A stretch of 64,000 nt of DNA from Blastococcus sp. DSM 46786 (GCF_900109665.1 NZ_FOAO01000010.1:1-64000); one strand, 5' to 3'; shown: positions 8,653 to 17,485, counted from the first letter of the stretch. Program-made: numbers and translations. Notes: generated from the letters alone by a model not told the origin.

Positions 8653-9666
8653 TCACTCGGCGATCTGCAGCACGTCGTCGATCATGATCTGCGTCGTGTC
8701 GAGGCCGCCGAACACGATGTACCAGGCCATCGGGTCGAGGTAGACGATCTGGCCCTCCTGGGCGGCGGTGGTCTGCGCGACGATCTCGTTGTCGAGCACC
8801 GCTGCGGCCGGCTGCGTGCCCGCCTCGCCGGTGGCGGCGTCGCGGTCGACGACCCAGAGGGTGTCGGGGTCGGTCTCCAGCAGGAACTCGAACGAGACCG
8901 GCTCGCCGTGGGTCGCGGCCTCGACGTCCTCGACCGCGGGCTCCACCCCGAACACGTCGTAGATGAGGCCGCCGCGGACGGCGGGGCCGACGGCGTCCGC
9001 GCCCGCGGGCGCCAGCGCGCTGAGCTCGCCACCCGAGACCATGAGCCCCAGGCCCGTGCCGGCGTCGGCGGTCGCGGCGCGCGCCTCCTCGATGCCGGCG
9101 TCGAGCTCCTCCAGCGCGGCGGCGGCCTCGTCCTCGGCGCCGAGCACCTCGCCGAGGAACGTGGCGGTGCGCTCCAGGTTCTCGGTGTAGGAACCGCGCA
9201 GGCTCAGGTCGACGGTCGGGGCGATCTCGCTGAGGTCCTCGTACAACGCCGCGGAGCGGTTGGCGACGACGATCAGGTCGGGCTGCTGCGCCTCGATCTC
9301 GACGAGGTCGGCCTCGAACAGGGTGCCGGCGTTGAACGCGTCGTCGGCCAGGTACTCCTGGAGGTAGTCCGGCACGGAATCCAGCGGGGCACCGGCGACC
9401 TCGCCGCCCAGCGCACCGATGGTGTCGAGGCTGGCGATGTCGAAGGTGACGATCTTCTCGGGGTTCTTCGGGACCTCGACCGTGGTCTCCTCGTACCGCG
9501 GGTCCTCGTCCTCGCCGGCGACGTTGCGGTCCCAGGTGAAGGTGACCGTCTCGGTCTCGCTGCTGGCGGCGGTCTCCGCGTCGGCGTCGCCGCCGCACCC
9601 GGAGAGCACGAGGACGGCGGTGAGCGGGAGGGCGAGGGCCGCGAGCGGCCGGGCGGTGGTGCGCAT
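8653..9666 (-). CDS. Iron-siderophore ABC substrate-binding lipoprotein
   Basis: 337 aa. A signal peptide ends in the lipobox LSGC (Cys24), so the mature protein is probably lipid-anchored on the outer face of the membrane. The fold region with KIVTFDIASLDTIGALGG, PDLIVVANRS and a Trp/Tyr-rich C-terminus fits FepB/FecB-type class III binding proteins. It is the first gene of the four-gene importer and is preceded by an iron-box-like sequence, so iron repression is expected. Confidence 0.9.
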   Translation of the reverse strand: MRTTARPLAALALPLTAVLVLSGCGGDADAETAASSETETVTFTWDRNVAGEDEDPRYEETTVEVPKNPEKIVTFDIASLDTIGALGGEVAGAPLDSVPDYLQEYLADDAFNAGTLFEADLVEIEAQQPDLIVVANRSAALYEDLSEIAPTVDLSLRGSYTENLERTATFLGEVLGAEDEAAAALEELDAGIEEARAATADAGTGLGLMVSGGELSALAPAGADAVGPAVRGGLIYDVFGVEPAVEDVEAATHGEPVSFEFLLETDPDTLWVVDRDAATGEAGTQPAAAVLDNEIVAQTTAAQEGQIVYLDPMAWYIVFGGLDTTQIMIDDVLQIAE

Positions 9667-9689
9667 CGTACTCCTGTCGGGAACTGAGG

Positions 9690-9720
9690 GTAGGTAGTCC
9701 TAACTAAGGCGTGCCTAACC
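9690..9720 (-). promoter_or_regulatory. Putative DtxR/IdeR iron box upstream of the importer
   Basis: Read on the minus strand this is a run of overlapping imperfect inverted repeats: TTAGTTAG-GA-CTACCTAC (9690-9707) and TTAGGC-AC-GCCTTA just upstream of it. They resemble the half-sites of the TTAGGTTAGGCTAACCTAA iron box. They lie 24-54 bp before the start of the binding-protein gene. Confidence 0.55.
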
Positions 9721-9853
9721 TGCCATACCGGTCCTGGCGGGTCTCTACCGGGGTCCCGGGGGACGCCGATCCACACCGACCCCCCGGCCGCCGGTGCACC
9801 CGGGAGCGGGATCATGGCGGCGTGCTCGTCCCCGTCCCGTCCGCGCGGCGCCC

Positions 9854-10216
9854 GTGAGCCTCGCCCTCGTCGTCGCGATCACCGCGGTCGCGGCCCTCGT
9901 GGTGCTCGCGGGGCTGGCCTCCACGGTCGCGCGCCGCCGTACCGGCCTGGTGCACCTCGCCGGCGCCGGCCTGCTGGAGGCGCTGCTGGTGGTCCAGGCG
10001 GTGCTGGCGTTCGCGCGGATGGGCGACGGCACGCCCGCCGACACCCCCACGTTCCTGGGCTACCTGTTCGGTGTGCTGCTGATCCCGGTCGCGGGCGTGC
10101 TGTGGGCGCAGGCGGAGCGGACCCGCTGGGCGGGCACCGTCCTGGCGGTCGCGGCGGCCGCCGTCGGCGTCATGGTCTGGCGGCTGCTGCAGCTGTGGGA
10201 GACGACCGGTGCGTGA
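9854..10216 (+). CDS. Small integral membrane protein
   Basis: 120 aa with about four hydrophobic segments (ALVVAITAVAALVVLAG; a helix around LLEALLVVQAVLAF; YLFGVLLIPVAGVLW; AGTVLAVAAAAVGVMVW). I recognise no functional motif. GTG at 9854 is preferred because it starts directly at the first membrane helix; an upstream ATG at 9794 would add an Arg/Pro-rich stretch. It overlaps the next membrane gene by 8 bp, so the two proteins are probably made together. Confidence 0.6.
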   Translation: MSLALVVAITAVAALVVLAGLASTVARRRTGLVHLAGAGLLEALLVVQAVLAFARMGDGTPADTPTFLGYLFGVLLIPVAGVLWAQAERTRWAGTVLAVAAAAVGVMVWRLLQLWETTGA

Positions 10217-10634
10217 CCGCGGGCTGGGCCGCCCCGCCGAGGCGGCGGCGCCGGGCTCCACCGGACCGGCGCGCGTGCTGGTGCTGCTCTACGGCATCTT
10301 CGCCCTCGCGGCGGGCGCCCGCGCCGGCGTCCAGCTGGCCACCCGGTTCCAGGAGGCCCCGCTGGCCTACCTGCTGTCGGCCTTCGCGGCGGCCGTGTAC
10401 GTGGTGGCGACGGTCGCGCTGGCCCGCGGTGGCCGCGGGGGACGGCGCACCGCGCTGGCCGCCATCCTGGTCGAGCTGGCCGGCGTGCTGGTCATCGGCA
10501 CGCTGTCGCTGGCCGACCCGGCAGCGTTCCCGGACGAGACCGTCTGGTCGGGCTACGGCCGGGGCTACGGGTACGTGCCGCTCGTGCTGCCCGTGCTCGG
10601 CCTCCTGCTGCTCACGCGCCGGCGCGGCGCCTAG
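10209..10634 (+). CDS. Small integral membrane protein
   Basis: 141 aa, four predicted membrane helices (VLVLLYGIFALAAGARAG; LAYLLSAFAAAVYVVATVAL; ALAAILVELAGVLVIGTLSL; YVPLVLPVLGLLLL) and a basic C-terminal tail. A conserved-looking loop FPDETVWSGYGRGYGYVPL precedes the last helix. Function is not recognisable. The start overlaps the previous membrane gene by 8 bp. The stop overlaps the stop of the convergent Gly-rich gene at 10631-10634. Confidence 0.65.
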   Translation: MRDRGLGRPAEAAAPGSTGPARVLVLLYGIFALAAGARAGVQLATRFQEAPLAYLLSAFAAAVYVVATVALARGGRGGRRTALAAILVELAGVLVIGTLSLADPAAFPDETVWSGYGRGYGYVPLVLPVLGLLLLTRRRGA

Positions 10635-11317
10635 AAGTCCCCGCCGAAACCGCCCCCGAAGTCCCCGCCGCCGAAGTCCCCGCCGCCGAAGCCGCCGGGA
10701 TCGCCGCCGCCGGGGTCGTCCCACCCGCCGCCGGCACCGTCCTCGTAGCCCGCCGCGGAGGCCTCCTCGTCGCCCCCGCCGAACATCCCGCCGTCGCCGG
10801 GGCCGCCGTCGAACAGCGCATCGGCGACCGCCGTGCCGACGACCAGGCCACCGATGGTGCCCAGCATGCTGCCGCCGATCACGCTCCCCATCCCCGGGCC
10901 CCGCGATCCGGACCCGTAGCCGCCGCGGGCCGGACCGCTGAACGTGCGTTCCATGAAGCCGGGCTGACGCAGCTCGGCGCGGGTGGCGGTGCGGGCGAGC
11001 GTCCTCGGGTCGTCCCCGGCCGGCCGCTCGCCGGCCGGGACCGCCGCGCTCAGCTGCTCCAGCACCTCCCGGCGCTGCTCGGGCGTGAGTTGGGCGAACG
11101 CTTCGGCGTGCGCCTGCTCCACCTGGTCCGGCGGGGCGGTGCGCAGCAGGTAGCGGTAGCGCTCGATCGCCTGCTCGTCGGCCGACCGGGGCGGGGTCTG
11201 CGGGCGGCCGCGGTCCTCGTAGCCGTACCACTCGCCCTCGCTCCGTCGATACGTCTGGCTGGAGCTGCGGTCGTCGTGGTGGCGCTTGCGGCCGAACAGC
11301 CGGTCGAGCAGTCCCAT
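10631..11317 (-). CDS. Hypothetical protein with Gly/Asp/Phe-rich tail
   Basis: 228 aa. The N-terminus MGLLDRLFGRKRHHDD is amphipathic and basic. A central helical region (EQAIERYRYLLRTAPPDQVEQAHAEAFAQLTPEQRREVLEQL) is followed by a glycine-zipper hydrophobic segment (GSVIGGSMLGTIGGLVVGTAVADALF) and a tail of GGGDFGGGDF-type repeats. I do not assign a function; the layout suggests membrane association through the zipper. ATG at 11317 has a GGGAGGGA-like ribosome site. Its stop codon shares bases with the convergent membrane gene. Confidence 0.65.
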   Translation of the reverse strand: MGLLDRLFGRKRHHDDRSSSQTYRRSEGEWYGYEDRGRPQTPPRSADEQAIERYRYLLRTAPPDQVEQAHAEAFAQLTPEQRREVLEQLSAAVPAGERPAGDDPRTLARTATRAELRQPGFMERTFSGPARGGYGSGSRGPGMGSVIGGSMLGTIGGLVVGTAVADALFDGGPGDGGMFGGGDEEASAAGYEDGAGGGWDDPGGGDPGGFGGGDFGGGDFGGGFGGDF

Positions 11318-11413
11318 GGGAGTCCCTCCTCGCGTCGGGGCGCACGGCCCGGTCTCAAGGGTGCCCGGATACGGCAGGAGGAACCCCGCCGGACGGGCCC
11401 ACGCTGGGATTGT

Positions 11414-11543
11414 GTGCGCTGCCGCCGAGTTCCAGCGACGAGAACCCGGCCTCAGCGCACACCGTCGGCGGCCCGGCGGCCCGGCGGCCCAGCGGCCCGG
11501 CGACCCACAGGCCCGGCGGCTCAGCGGCTCGGCGGCAGCGCAC
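11414..11543. repeat. 16-bp inverted repeat enclosing a GGCCCGGCG-rich core
   Basis: GTGCGCTGCCGCCGAG (11414-11429) has an exact reverse complement at 11528-11543. Between them are near-periodic GGCCCGGCG units. This fills the 261-bp gap between two minus-strand genes; no gene is seen in the gap. It could be a terminator or structured spacer. Confidence 0.5.
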
Positions 11544-11578
11544 GTCATCGCCGGGCGACAGGCCTGCGGGAACCGCGC

Positions 11579-12094
11579 TCAGTCCTCGCCGTCGCGCAGC
11601 AGGCCGTAGGCGCCCCGGTGGAAGAGGAGCGGCCGCCGGTCGGGGACGGCCCCCAGGTCGAGCACCCGGGCGACGACGATCGTGTGGTCGCCGCCGTCGT
11701 ACTCGGCCCACAGCTCGCCGTCGATCCAGGCGACGACGTCGTCGAGCACGGGGGAACCGTGCGGGCTGGGCCGCCAGGGGACCCCGGCGAACTTGTCGGT
11801 GCCGGACCGCGCGAAGTTCTGCGAGACGGCGTCCTGGCCCTCGGCGAGGACGTTCACGCAGAACCGGCCGATCTCGCGCAGCCGGGCCCACGTGCGCGAC
11901 GTCCGGGCGGGGGCCAGCGCGACCAGCGGGGGGTCCAGCGACAGCGAGCTGAAGGACTGGCAGGTGAACCCGATCGGGCCCTCGGGGGTGCCGGCGGTGA
12001 CCACGGTGACCCCGGAGGCGAAGTGCCCGAGGACGTCGCGCATCACCCGGGGGTCGACCAGCCGGGGCGGCTCGGAGACGGCGTCGGCCGCCAT
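11579..12094 (-). CDS. Flavin reductase-like FMN-binding monooxygenase component
   Basis: 171 aa. MRDVLGHFASGVTVVTAGTPEGPIGFTCQSFSSLSLDPPLV is the diagnostic N-terminus of the flavin reductase (RutF/HpaC-like) FMN-binding split-barrel family, and GELWAEYDGGDHTIVVARV near the C-terminus completes it. Such proteins supply reduced flavin to a partner monooxygenase; no monooxygenase gene is adjacent. ATG at 12094 shares one base with the upstream stop (TGATG), so translation is coupled to the lyase-like gene. Confidence 0.85.
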   Translation of the reverse strand: MAADAVSEPPRLVDPRVMRDVLGHFASGVTVVTAGTPEGPIGFTCQSFSSLSLDPPLVALAPARTSRTWARLREIGRFCVNVLAEGQDAVSQNFARSGTDKFAGVPWRPSPHGSPVLDDVVAWIDGELWAEYDGGDHTIVVARVLDLGAVPDRRPLLFHRGAYGLLRDGED

Positions 12095-13029
12095 CAGCCC
12101 GCGTCCGCCGAGCGGGGGACCGACCGGCCGCCGGCGCGGTACAGCGAGCTCGGCAGCTCGTGGCCGACCGCCTGCTCGGTCACCCGGGCCGCCGCCAGCA
12201 GCGCGTCCAGGTCCAGCCCGGTGCGCACCCCGGACTCCTCGAGCATGTAGACCAGCTCCTCGGTGGCGATGTTGCCGCTCGCGCCGGGGGCGAACGGGCA
12301 GCCGCCCAGCCCGCCGACCGACGCGTCGAGCTGGGTGACCCCGGCCTGCACGGCGGCGAGGGCGTTGGCCTGCCCGGTGCCGCGGGTGTCGTGGAAGTGC
12401 ACCCCCACCGCGATCCCGGGGCAGGCGCGGCGGACCGCGTCGACGAGGGTGACCACGCGCAGCGGCGTCGTCGTCCCGATGGTGTCGCCGAGGCAGAGCT
12501 GGTCGGCGCCGGCCGTGACCGCCGCCCGCGCCACGTCGACCGTGCGGCCCACCGGGGTGCGGCCGTCGAAGGGGCAGTCCCAGGCGGTGGCGATGATGAC
12601 CTCCAGCGAGCCGCCGGCACCGTGGGCCAGTGCGGCGATCTCCCCGACCGCGGCGACGGCCTCGGCGGTGCTGCGGCCAGCGTTGGCGCGGCTGTGCCCG
12701 TCGGAGGCGGAGACGACGTACTCCAGGTCGGCGATCCCGCAGTCCACGGCGCGGACGGCGCCCCGCGGGTTGGCGACCAGAGCGGACCAGTGCACCTCCG
12801 GCCACCGCTGCAGCTCGGCGGCGAGCTGGTCGGCGTCGGCGAGGGCGGGCACGGCCCTGGGCGAGACGAACGACGTCGCCTCGATCCGGCGCACGCCGGT
12901 GGCCACCAGCGCCTCGAGCATCTCCAGCTTGGCCTCCAGCGGTACCGGCGCCTCCAGCTGCAGGCCGTCGCGCATGCCCACCTCGCGGACGTCGACCGAG
13001 CTGGGCAGCACCAGGTCGAACTCGTTCAT
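12094..13029 (-). CDS. Hydroxymethylglutaryl-CoA lyase-like enzyme
   Basis: 311 aa TIM-barrel of the HMGL family. VREVGMRDGLQ at the N-terminus carries the metal-binding Asp and RDG motif, HFHDTRG the metal-binding histidines, and GGLGGCPFAPGASGN the loop with the catalytic Cys. Length equals that of bacterial MvaB. The likely reaction is HMG-CoA cleavage to acetyl-CoA and acetoacetate, as in leucine degradation, but no other leucine genes are nearby, so a related acyl-CoA substrate is possible. ATG at 13029 has GAGGAG six bases before it. It is divergent from the GGDEF gene. Confidence 0.85.
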   Translation of the reverse strand: MNEFDLVLPSSVDVREVGMRDGLQLEAPVPLEAKLEMLEALVATGVRRIEATSFVSPRAVPALADADQLAAELQRWPEVHWSALVANPRGAVRAVDCGIADLEYVVSASDGHSRANAGRSTAEAVAAVGEIAALAHGAGGSLEVIIATAWDCPFDGRTPVGRTVDVARAAVTAGADQLCLGDTIGTTTPLRVVTLVDAVRRACPGIAVGVHFHDTRGTGQANALAAVQAGVTQLDASVGGLGGCPFAPGASGNIATEELVYMLEESGVRTGLDLDALLAAARVTEQAVGHELPSSLYRAGGRSVPRSADAG

Positions 13030-13185
13030 CTGCGTCTCCTCGGCGCCGGCATCGGTTGCTCCCCGCATCCTCCCCCTCCCGCGCCGGGTTCCCCCGATCA
13101 GGCGTCACGGAACCGCGACAGGCCGCCCAGCCAGCGGTTCGTCGTCCGCGTCCGACAAGATGGGACCCGGCACAGGAGGTGGAGG

Positions 13186-14088
13186 GTGACCGAGGTGGCG
13201 GACGCGCTGCCCCCGGCGGATCGGCGGAGCGTCTTCGCCAACGCGCCGATGGGGATCGCGTTGACGACGCCCGCGGGCCTGCTCGTCGACGTCAACCCCG
13301 CGCTCGCGGCGATGGCCGGCCGCTCCGCCGAGGAGCTCCACGGGCGCTCGGTGATCGACCTGGTGCACCCCGAGGGGGTCCTCGCCGCGCAGGAGGCGCA
13401 CGCCACCCTGACCGCCCAGCCGGACCGCCCGATGCGGCACGAGACCCGCCTGCGGCGCGGGGACGGCGCCGACCTCCCCGTCCAGATCACCGCCTCGTGG
13501 GTGGCCGAGAGCGACGAGGGGCAGGCCGCCCACCTGGTCCTCATCATCGAGGACATCACCGAGCGCAAGGCGCTCGAGGCGCAGCTGGTGCACCGCTCGC
13601 TGCACGACCCGCTCACCGGGTTGCCCAACCGGCTGCTGTTCCACGACCGGCTCCGGCACGCGCTCGACCGGGGTCGGCGCGAGGACACGCCCACCTGCGT
13701 GCTGATCATCGACCTGGACGGGTTCAAGGCGATCAACGACGAGCTCGGGCACCCGATGGGCGACCTGGTCCTGGTGTCCTTCGCCGAGCGGCTGCGCTCC
13801 GTGCTCCGGGCCAGCGACACCGCGGCCCGCCTGGGCGGCGACGAGTTCAGCATCGTCTGCGAGAACACCGAGCGGGCCGACGCCCAGGCCCTCGCCGACC
13901 GGCTGCGCACGGCGGTCACCGAGCCGCTCGAGCTCGGCGGCACCCGGGTGCCGGTGGGGATCAGCATCGGCATCGGCACGGCACGGGGCGGCGAGCAGCC
14001 CGAGGAGGTCTACGAGCGGGTCGTGCGGGCGGCCGACGACGACATGTACGTCGACAAGGCGCGCCGCCGCACGGCACCGCGCCGCTGA
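13186..14088 (+). CDS. PAS-GGDEF diguanylate cyclase
   Basis: 300 aa. A PAS domain covers about residues 12-125 (FANAPMGIALTTPAGLLVDVNPAL...IIEDITERK), followed by a GGDEF domain with the intact active site GGDEF at 217-221. The RxxD product-inhibition I-site is present as RASD at 208-211, five residues upstream. It should make cyclic di-GMP in response to a signal sensed by the PAS domain. It has no membrane segment. GTG at 13186 follows AGGAGGT with five bases between. A long GGCAY microsatellite begins 17 bp past the stop. Confidence 0.92.
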   Translation: MTEVADALPPADRRSVFANAPMGIALTTPAGLLVDVNPALAAMAGRSAEELHGRSVIDLVHPEGVLAAQEAHATLTAQPDRPMRHETRLRRGDGADLPVQITASWVAESDEGQAAHLVLIIEDITERKALEAQLVHRSLHDPLTGLPNRLLFHDRLRHALDRGRREDTPTCVLIIDLDGFKAINDELGHPMGDLVLVSFAERLRSVLRASDTAARLGGDEFSIVCENTERADAQALADRLRTAVTEPLELGGTRVPVGISIGIGTARGGEQPEEVYERVVRAADDDMYVDKARRRTAPRR

Positions 14089-14105
14089 CCCGCCGGGCCC
14101 GGCCC

Positions 14106-14200
14106 GGCACGGCACGGCATGGCATGGCATGGCATGGCAAGGCACAGCACGGCACGGCACGGCACGGCACGGCACGGCACGGCATGGCATGGCATGGCAC
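14106..14200. repeat. Pentanucleotide microsatellite, 19 units of GGCAC/GGCAT
   Basis: Nineteen head-to-tail 5-bp units: two GGCAC, four GGCAT, GGCAA, GGCAC, AGCAC, six GGCAC, three GGCAT, GGCAC. It lies in the convergent gap between the GGDEF gene and a GH13 gene, ending 9 bp before the GH13 stop. The conceptual translations (MAWHG- or MPCHA-like) are repeat artefacts, not proteins. Confidence 0.95.
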
Positions 14201-14209
14201 GGGCGACGG

Positions 14210-15784
14210 TCACCCGGTGGCGCCGGCACCGCCCGGAACCAGGACCACGGCCTCCCCGGGCCCGAGGGAACCGGTCCAGGCGCCGCCCTCGCCGCGTGCG
14301 GACGACGAGATGCCGACGGTCGCGGGCTCGCCCAGCGGGAGACCGACCGGTGCGTCGGTGAAGTTGACCGCGACGATCCGCCGGTCGTCCCCCGTCTGCC
14401 GGGTGTAGGCGAGGACGCCGTCGGGAGCCGGCGCGGCGGCCCAGGTGCCGGTGGCCAGGGCGGGCGAGCCGCGCCGGGCGGCGAGGAGCCGGCGGTAGAG
14501 GTGCAGGACCGAGGTGGGGTCCTCGCGCTGGGCCGCGGCGCTGCGCGCGGCGGCGTCCGGGGGGAACGGCAGCCACGGCTCGGGCGGCCACCCGTGGCCC
14601 GCGTCCGCCGTCCACGGCAGCGGCGCCCGGCAGCCGTCGCGGCCGCCCGGGTCGACCTGCCGGTCCGGCGGGACGACGGCGTCCTCGAGCCCCAGCTCCT
14701 CGCCCGCGTACAGGAACGGCGTGCCGGGAAGGGTCAGCAGCAGCACCGCGGCCGCACGGGCCCGGGCCTCCGACCCGCCGTAGCGGGTGCGGTGGCGGGG
14801 GTTGTCGTGGTTGGAGAGCACCCAGGTCGGCCAGGCCTCGCCGGGCCCCAGCGCCGCCAGCGTCTCCTCGACCACCGAGCGCCAGAAGCCCGCGTCCCAC
14901 GGCCCGGACAGGGGCACGAAGTTGAAGGCGAGGTGCAGCTCGTCGCCCGCGCCGTAGTACGGGGCGATGAGGGCGGGGGAGCGCAGGTTGACCTCGCCGA
15001 CCATGGCGCGGTCGCCCGGGAACTCGTCGAGCACCGCGCGGATGCCGCGCAGCAGCTCGTGGGTCACCGGGAGGTCGTGGGTGTGCACGACGTTCGTACC
15101 GACCAGCTCCGGCGGGTGGTCGGGCAGGTCCGGGTCCTTGCCGATCAGATGGACGACGTCGGCGCGGAAGCCGTCCACCCCGCGACGCAGCCAGAACCGG
15201 AGGACCTCGTGCATCGCCTCCCGCACCGCGGGCTCGGCCCAGTTGAGGTCGGGCTGCTCGGGGAGGAAGAGGTGCAGGTACCACTGGGCGGTGCGCTCGT
15301 CCCAGGTCCAGGCCGGGCCGCCGGTGAACTGCGCCAGCCAGTTGTTCGGCGGGGTGCCCGGGTCGCCGTCGCGCCACAGGTACCAGTTCCGGCGGGGCGA
15401 GCTGCGGGAGGCGCGGGAGTCGCGGAACCACGGGTGCTGGTCGCTGGTGTGGTTGGGCACCCAGTCCAGCATCAGCCGCATGCCGCGGTCGTGGACGTCG
15501 GCCAGCAGCCGGTCGAACGCCGGCAGGTCGCCGAACAGGGGATCGATGTCGCAGTGGTCGGCGATGTCGTAGCCGGCGTCGGCCATGGGGGAGCGGTAGA
15601 TCGGCGAGAGCCACAGGACGTCGACACCGAGCCAGCTCAGGTGGTCCAGCCGGCTCCGGATGCCCTCCAGGTCGCCGACCCCGTCACCGGAGGAGTCGGC
15701 GAAGGAGCGGGGGTAGACCTGGTAGACCACACCGCTGCGCCACCACGGGGGCTCCGTCCCGGGCGGGACGCGTGGGCCCGTCAC
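14210..15784 (-). CDS. GH13 alpha-glucosidase
   Basis: 524 aa. WWRSGVVYQVYPRSFADSSGDGVGDLEGI is the GH13 oligo-1,6-glucosidase-type N-terminus; DWVPNHTS, GFRADVVHLI (nucleophile Asp), AMVGEVN (acid/base Glu) and LSNHDNPR (transition-state Asp) are conserved regions I-IV. It probably hydrolyses short alpha-glucosides in the cytoplasm, since there is no signal peptide. GTG at 15784 overlaps the upstream GH13 stop by four bases (GTGA). The exact linkage specificity cannot be read from the sequence. Confidence 0.88.
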   Translation of the reverse strand: MTGPRVPPGTEPPWWRSGVVYQVYPRSFADSSGDGVGDLEGIRSRLDHLSWLGVDVLWLSPIYRSPMADAGYDIADHCDIDPLFGDLPAFDRLLADVHDRGMRLMLDWVPNHTSDQHPWFRDSRASRSSPRRNWYLWRDGDPGTPPNNWLAQFTGGPAWTWDERTAQWYLHLFLPEQPDLNWAEPAVREAMHEVLRFWLRRGVDGFRADVVHLIGKDPDLPDHPPELVGTNVVHTHDLPVTHELLRGIRAVLDEFPGDRAMVGEVNLRSPALIAPYYGAGDELHLAFNFVPLSGPWDAGFWRSVVEETLAALGPGEAWPTWVLSNHDNPRHRTRYGGSEARARAAAVLLLTLPGTPFLYAGEELGLEDAVVPPDRQVDPGGRDGCRAPLPWTADAGHGWPPEPWLPFPPDAAARSAAAQREDPTSVLHLYRRLLAARRGSPALATGTWAAAPAPDGVLAYTRQTGDDRRIVAVNFTDAPVGLPLGEPATVGISSSARGEGGAWTGSLGPGEAVVLVPGGAGATG

Positions 15785-17442
15785 GGCGTCAGCCCGCTGC
15801 CCGACCGCCGGCCGCGGAGCCACCGGTAGCCGTAGGGCCCGAGGGAGACGCGGGGGTCGCCGGGGTCCAGCGGCTCGAACCGGTCGTTGCCGAAGATGTC
15901 GATGACCTCCTCGAACTCCCCCTCACGGGCCGGCTCGAGCCGCGTCTCGACGTGGTCACCGGACAGGTTGTGGACGGCGATGACCGTGCCCTCGAGCCAG
16001 TCGCACCGGTGGGCGAGGACCCGCGGATCTCCGGAATCCAGGACCGTCCAGGCTCCCCAGCCGAACTCCGGGGACTCCTTGCGCACCCGGATCGCCCGCT
16101 CCACCCGGTTGAGCAGGGAGTCCTCGCGCCGCCGCTGCTCGGCCACGTTGACCTCCTGGTAGCGGAACGGGCCGTCGTCGACGACGGGGGCGGCGAGGTC
16201 GCTGCCGCTGGAGAAGCCGCCGTTGGGCCCCTCGGTCCACTGCATGACCGTGCGGACGCTCTTGCGCCCCTCGATCGCCAGGTCGTCGCCCATCCCGATC
16301 TCCTCCCCGTAGAGCAGCACCGGGGTGCCGGGGAGGGTCAGCAGCAGGCTGAAGGCCAGCTCGATGCGCCGGCGGTCCCCACCGAGCATCGGCGGCAGCC
16401 GCCGCCGGATGCCGCGGCCGTAGATCCGCATGTCCTGCTCCGGCGCGAAGGCGGCCATGACGTCGTCCTTCTCGTCGTCCGGCAGCCGGGAGAGGTTCAG
16501 CTCGTCGTGGTTGCGCAGGAAGTTCAGCCACTGGGAGGTGCGGGGCGGGGACGGCGTCCGCCGCAGGTGCTCGGCCAGCGGGGTCGCCTCGCCGCGGGCG
16601 AGCGCGGTGAACACGGAGCCGGACAGGATGAAGTTGAACATCCCCGTCATCTCGTCGCCGTCGTCACCGAAGAAGGTCTCGCGGTCGCCGGGGTCGAGGT
16701 TGACCTCGCCGAACAACACGGCGTCCCCGCGCCGGCGGGAGAGGAAGCCGCGCATGTCCTGGAGGATCAGGTGCGGGTCCTGCGGCATCCGGTCCTCGAT
16801 GCCGGTGTCGCCGATCAGGTACGGCGCGGCGTCCACCCGGAAGCCGGAGACCCCGAGCTCCAGCCAGAACCCCATGATGCGGTGGATCTCGTCGCGGACG
16901 TCGGGGTTGGCGGTGTTGAGGTCGGGCTCCGACGAGTAGAAGCGGTGGAGGTAGTACTGACCGGCCTCCTCGTCCCAGGCCCAGTTGCTCTCCTCCTGGT
17001 CCGGGAAGATGACCGTGGCCTCGTCCTCGGGCCGCTCGTCCGCCCAGACGTACCAGTCCCGGTAGCGGGAGTCGCGGTCCCGGCGTGCCGACCGGAACCA
17101 GGGGTGCTGGTCGGAGGTGTGGTTCACGACCAGGTCGATCACCACCCGGATCCCCAGGTCCCGGGCCGTGCGCACGAACTCGACGAACTCACCGAGCGTG
17201 CCGAACCGCGGCTCCACGGTGTAGTAGTCGCTGACGTCGTAGCCGTCGTCGGTGTTCGGGCTGGGGTAGAAGGGCAGCAGCCACAGGCAGGTCACACCCA
17301 GTCCGGAGAGGTAGGGCAGGCGGCGGGTCAGGCCGCGGAAGTCGCCGATGCCGTCGCCGTCGGAATCCATGAACGTCTCGACGTCCACGGAGTAGACGAC
17401 GGCGTTCTTCCACCACTGGTCGCTGACTGCCGGATCGAACAT
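15781..17442 (-). CDS. Trehalose synthase-like GH13 enzyme
   Basis: 553 aa. WWKNAVVYSVDVETFMDSDGDGIGDFRGL, DLVVNHTSDQHPWF, GFRVDAAPYLI (nucleophile), VLFGEVN (acid/base) and FLRNHDELNLS are the GH13 motifs in the form seen in the TreS group (maltose alpha-glucosyltransferase, GH13_16-like). It may interconvert maltose and trehalose or act on another disaccharide. No maltokinase domain is fused. It starts 43 bp after glpD and overlaps the next GH13 gene, so glpD and both GH13 genes may form one transcript. Confidence 0.8.
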   Translation of the reverse strand: MFDPAVSDQWWKNAVVYSVDVETFMDSDGDGIGDFRGLTRRLPYLSGLGVTCLWLLPFYPSPNTDDGYDVSDYYTVEPRFGTLGEFVEFVRTARDLGIRVVIDLVVNHTSDQHPWFRSARRDRDSRYRDWYVWADERPEDEATVIFPDQEESNWAWDEEAGQYYLHRFYSSEPDLNTANPDVRDEIHRIMGFWLELGVSGFRVDAAPYLIGDTGIEDRMPQDPHLILQDMRGFLSRRRGDAVLFGEVNLDPGDRETFFGDDGDEMTGMFNFILSGSVFTALARGEATPLAEHLRRTPSPPRTSQWLNFLRNHDELNLSRLPDDEKDDVMAAFAPEQDMRIYGRGIRRRLPPMLGGDRRRIELAFSLLLTLPGTPVLLYGEEIGMGDDLAIEGRKSVRTVMQWTEGPNGGFSSGSDLAAPVVDDGPFRYQEVNVAEQRRREDSLLNRVERAIRVRKESPEFGWGAWTVLDSGDPRVLAHRCDWLEGTVIAVHNLSGDHVETRLEPAREGEFEEVIDIFGNDRFEPLDPGDPRVSLGPYGYRWLRGRRSGSGLTP

Positions 17443-17485
17443 GGGACCGCCCTACCCCGGTCCGCGCCCGCCGACCCGGCCGGGT

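Noticed and set aside
14119-14361. Proteins rich in MAWHG or MPCHA repeats over the microsatellite
   Set aside because: They arise only from translating a 5-bp repeat and have no ribosome site or conserved extension.
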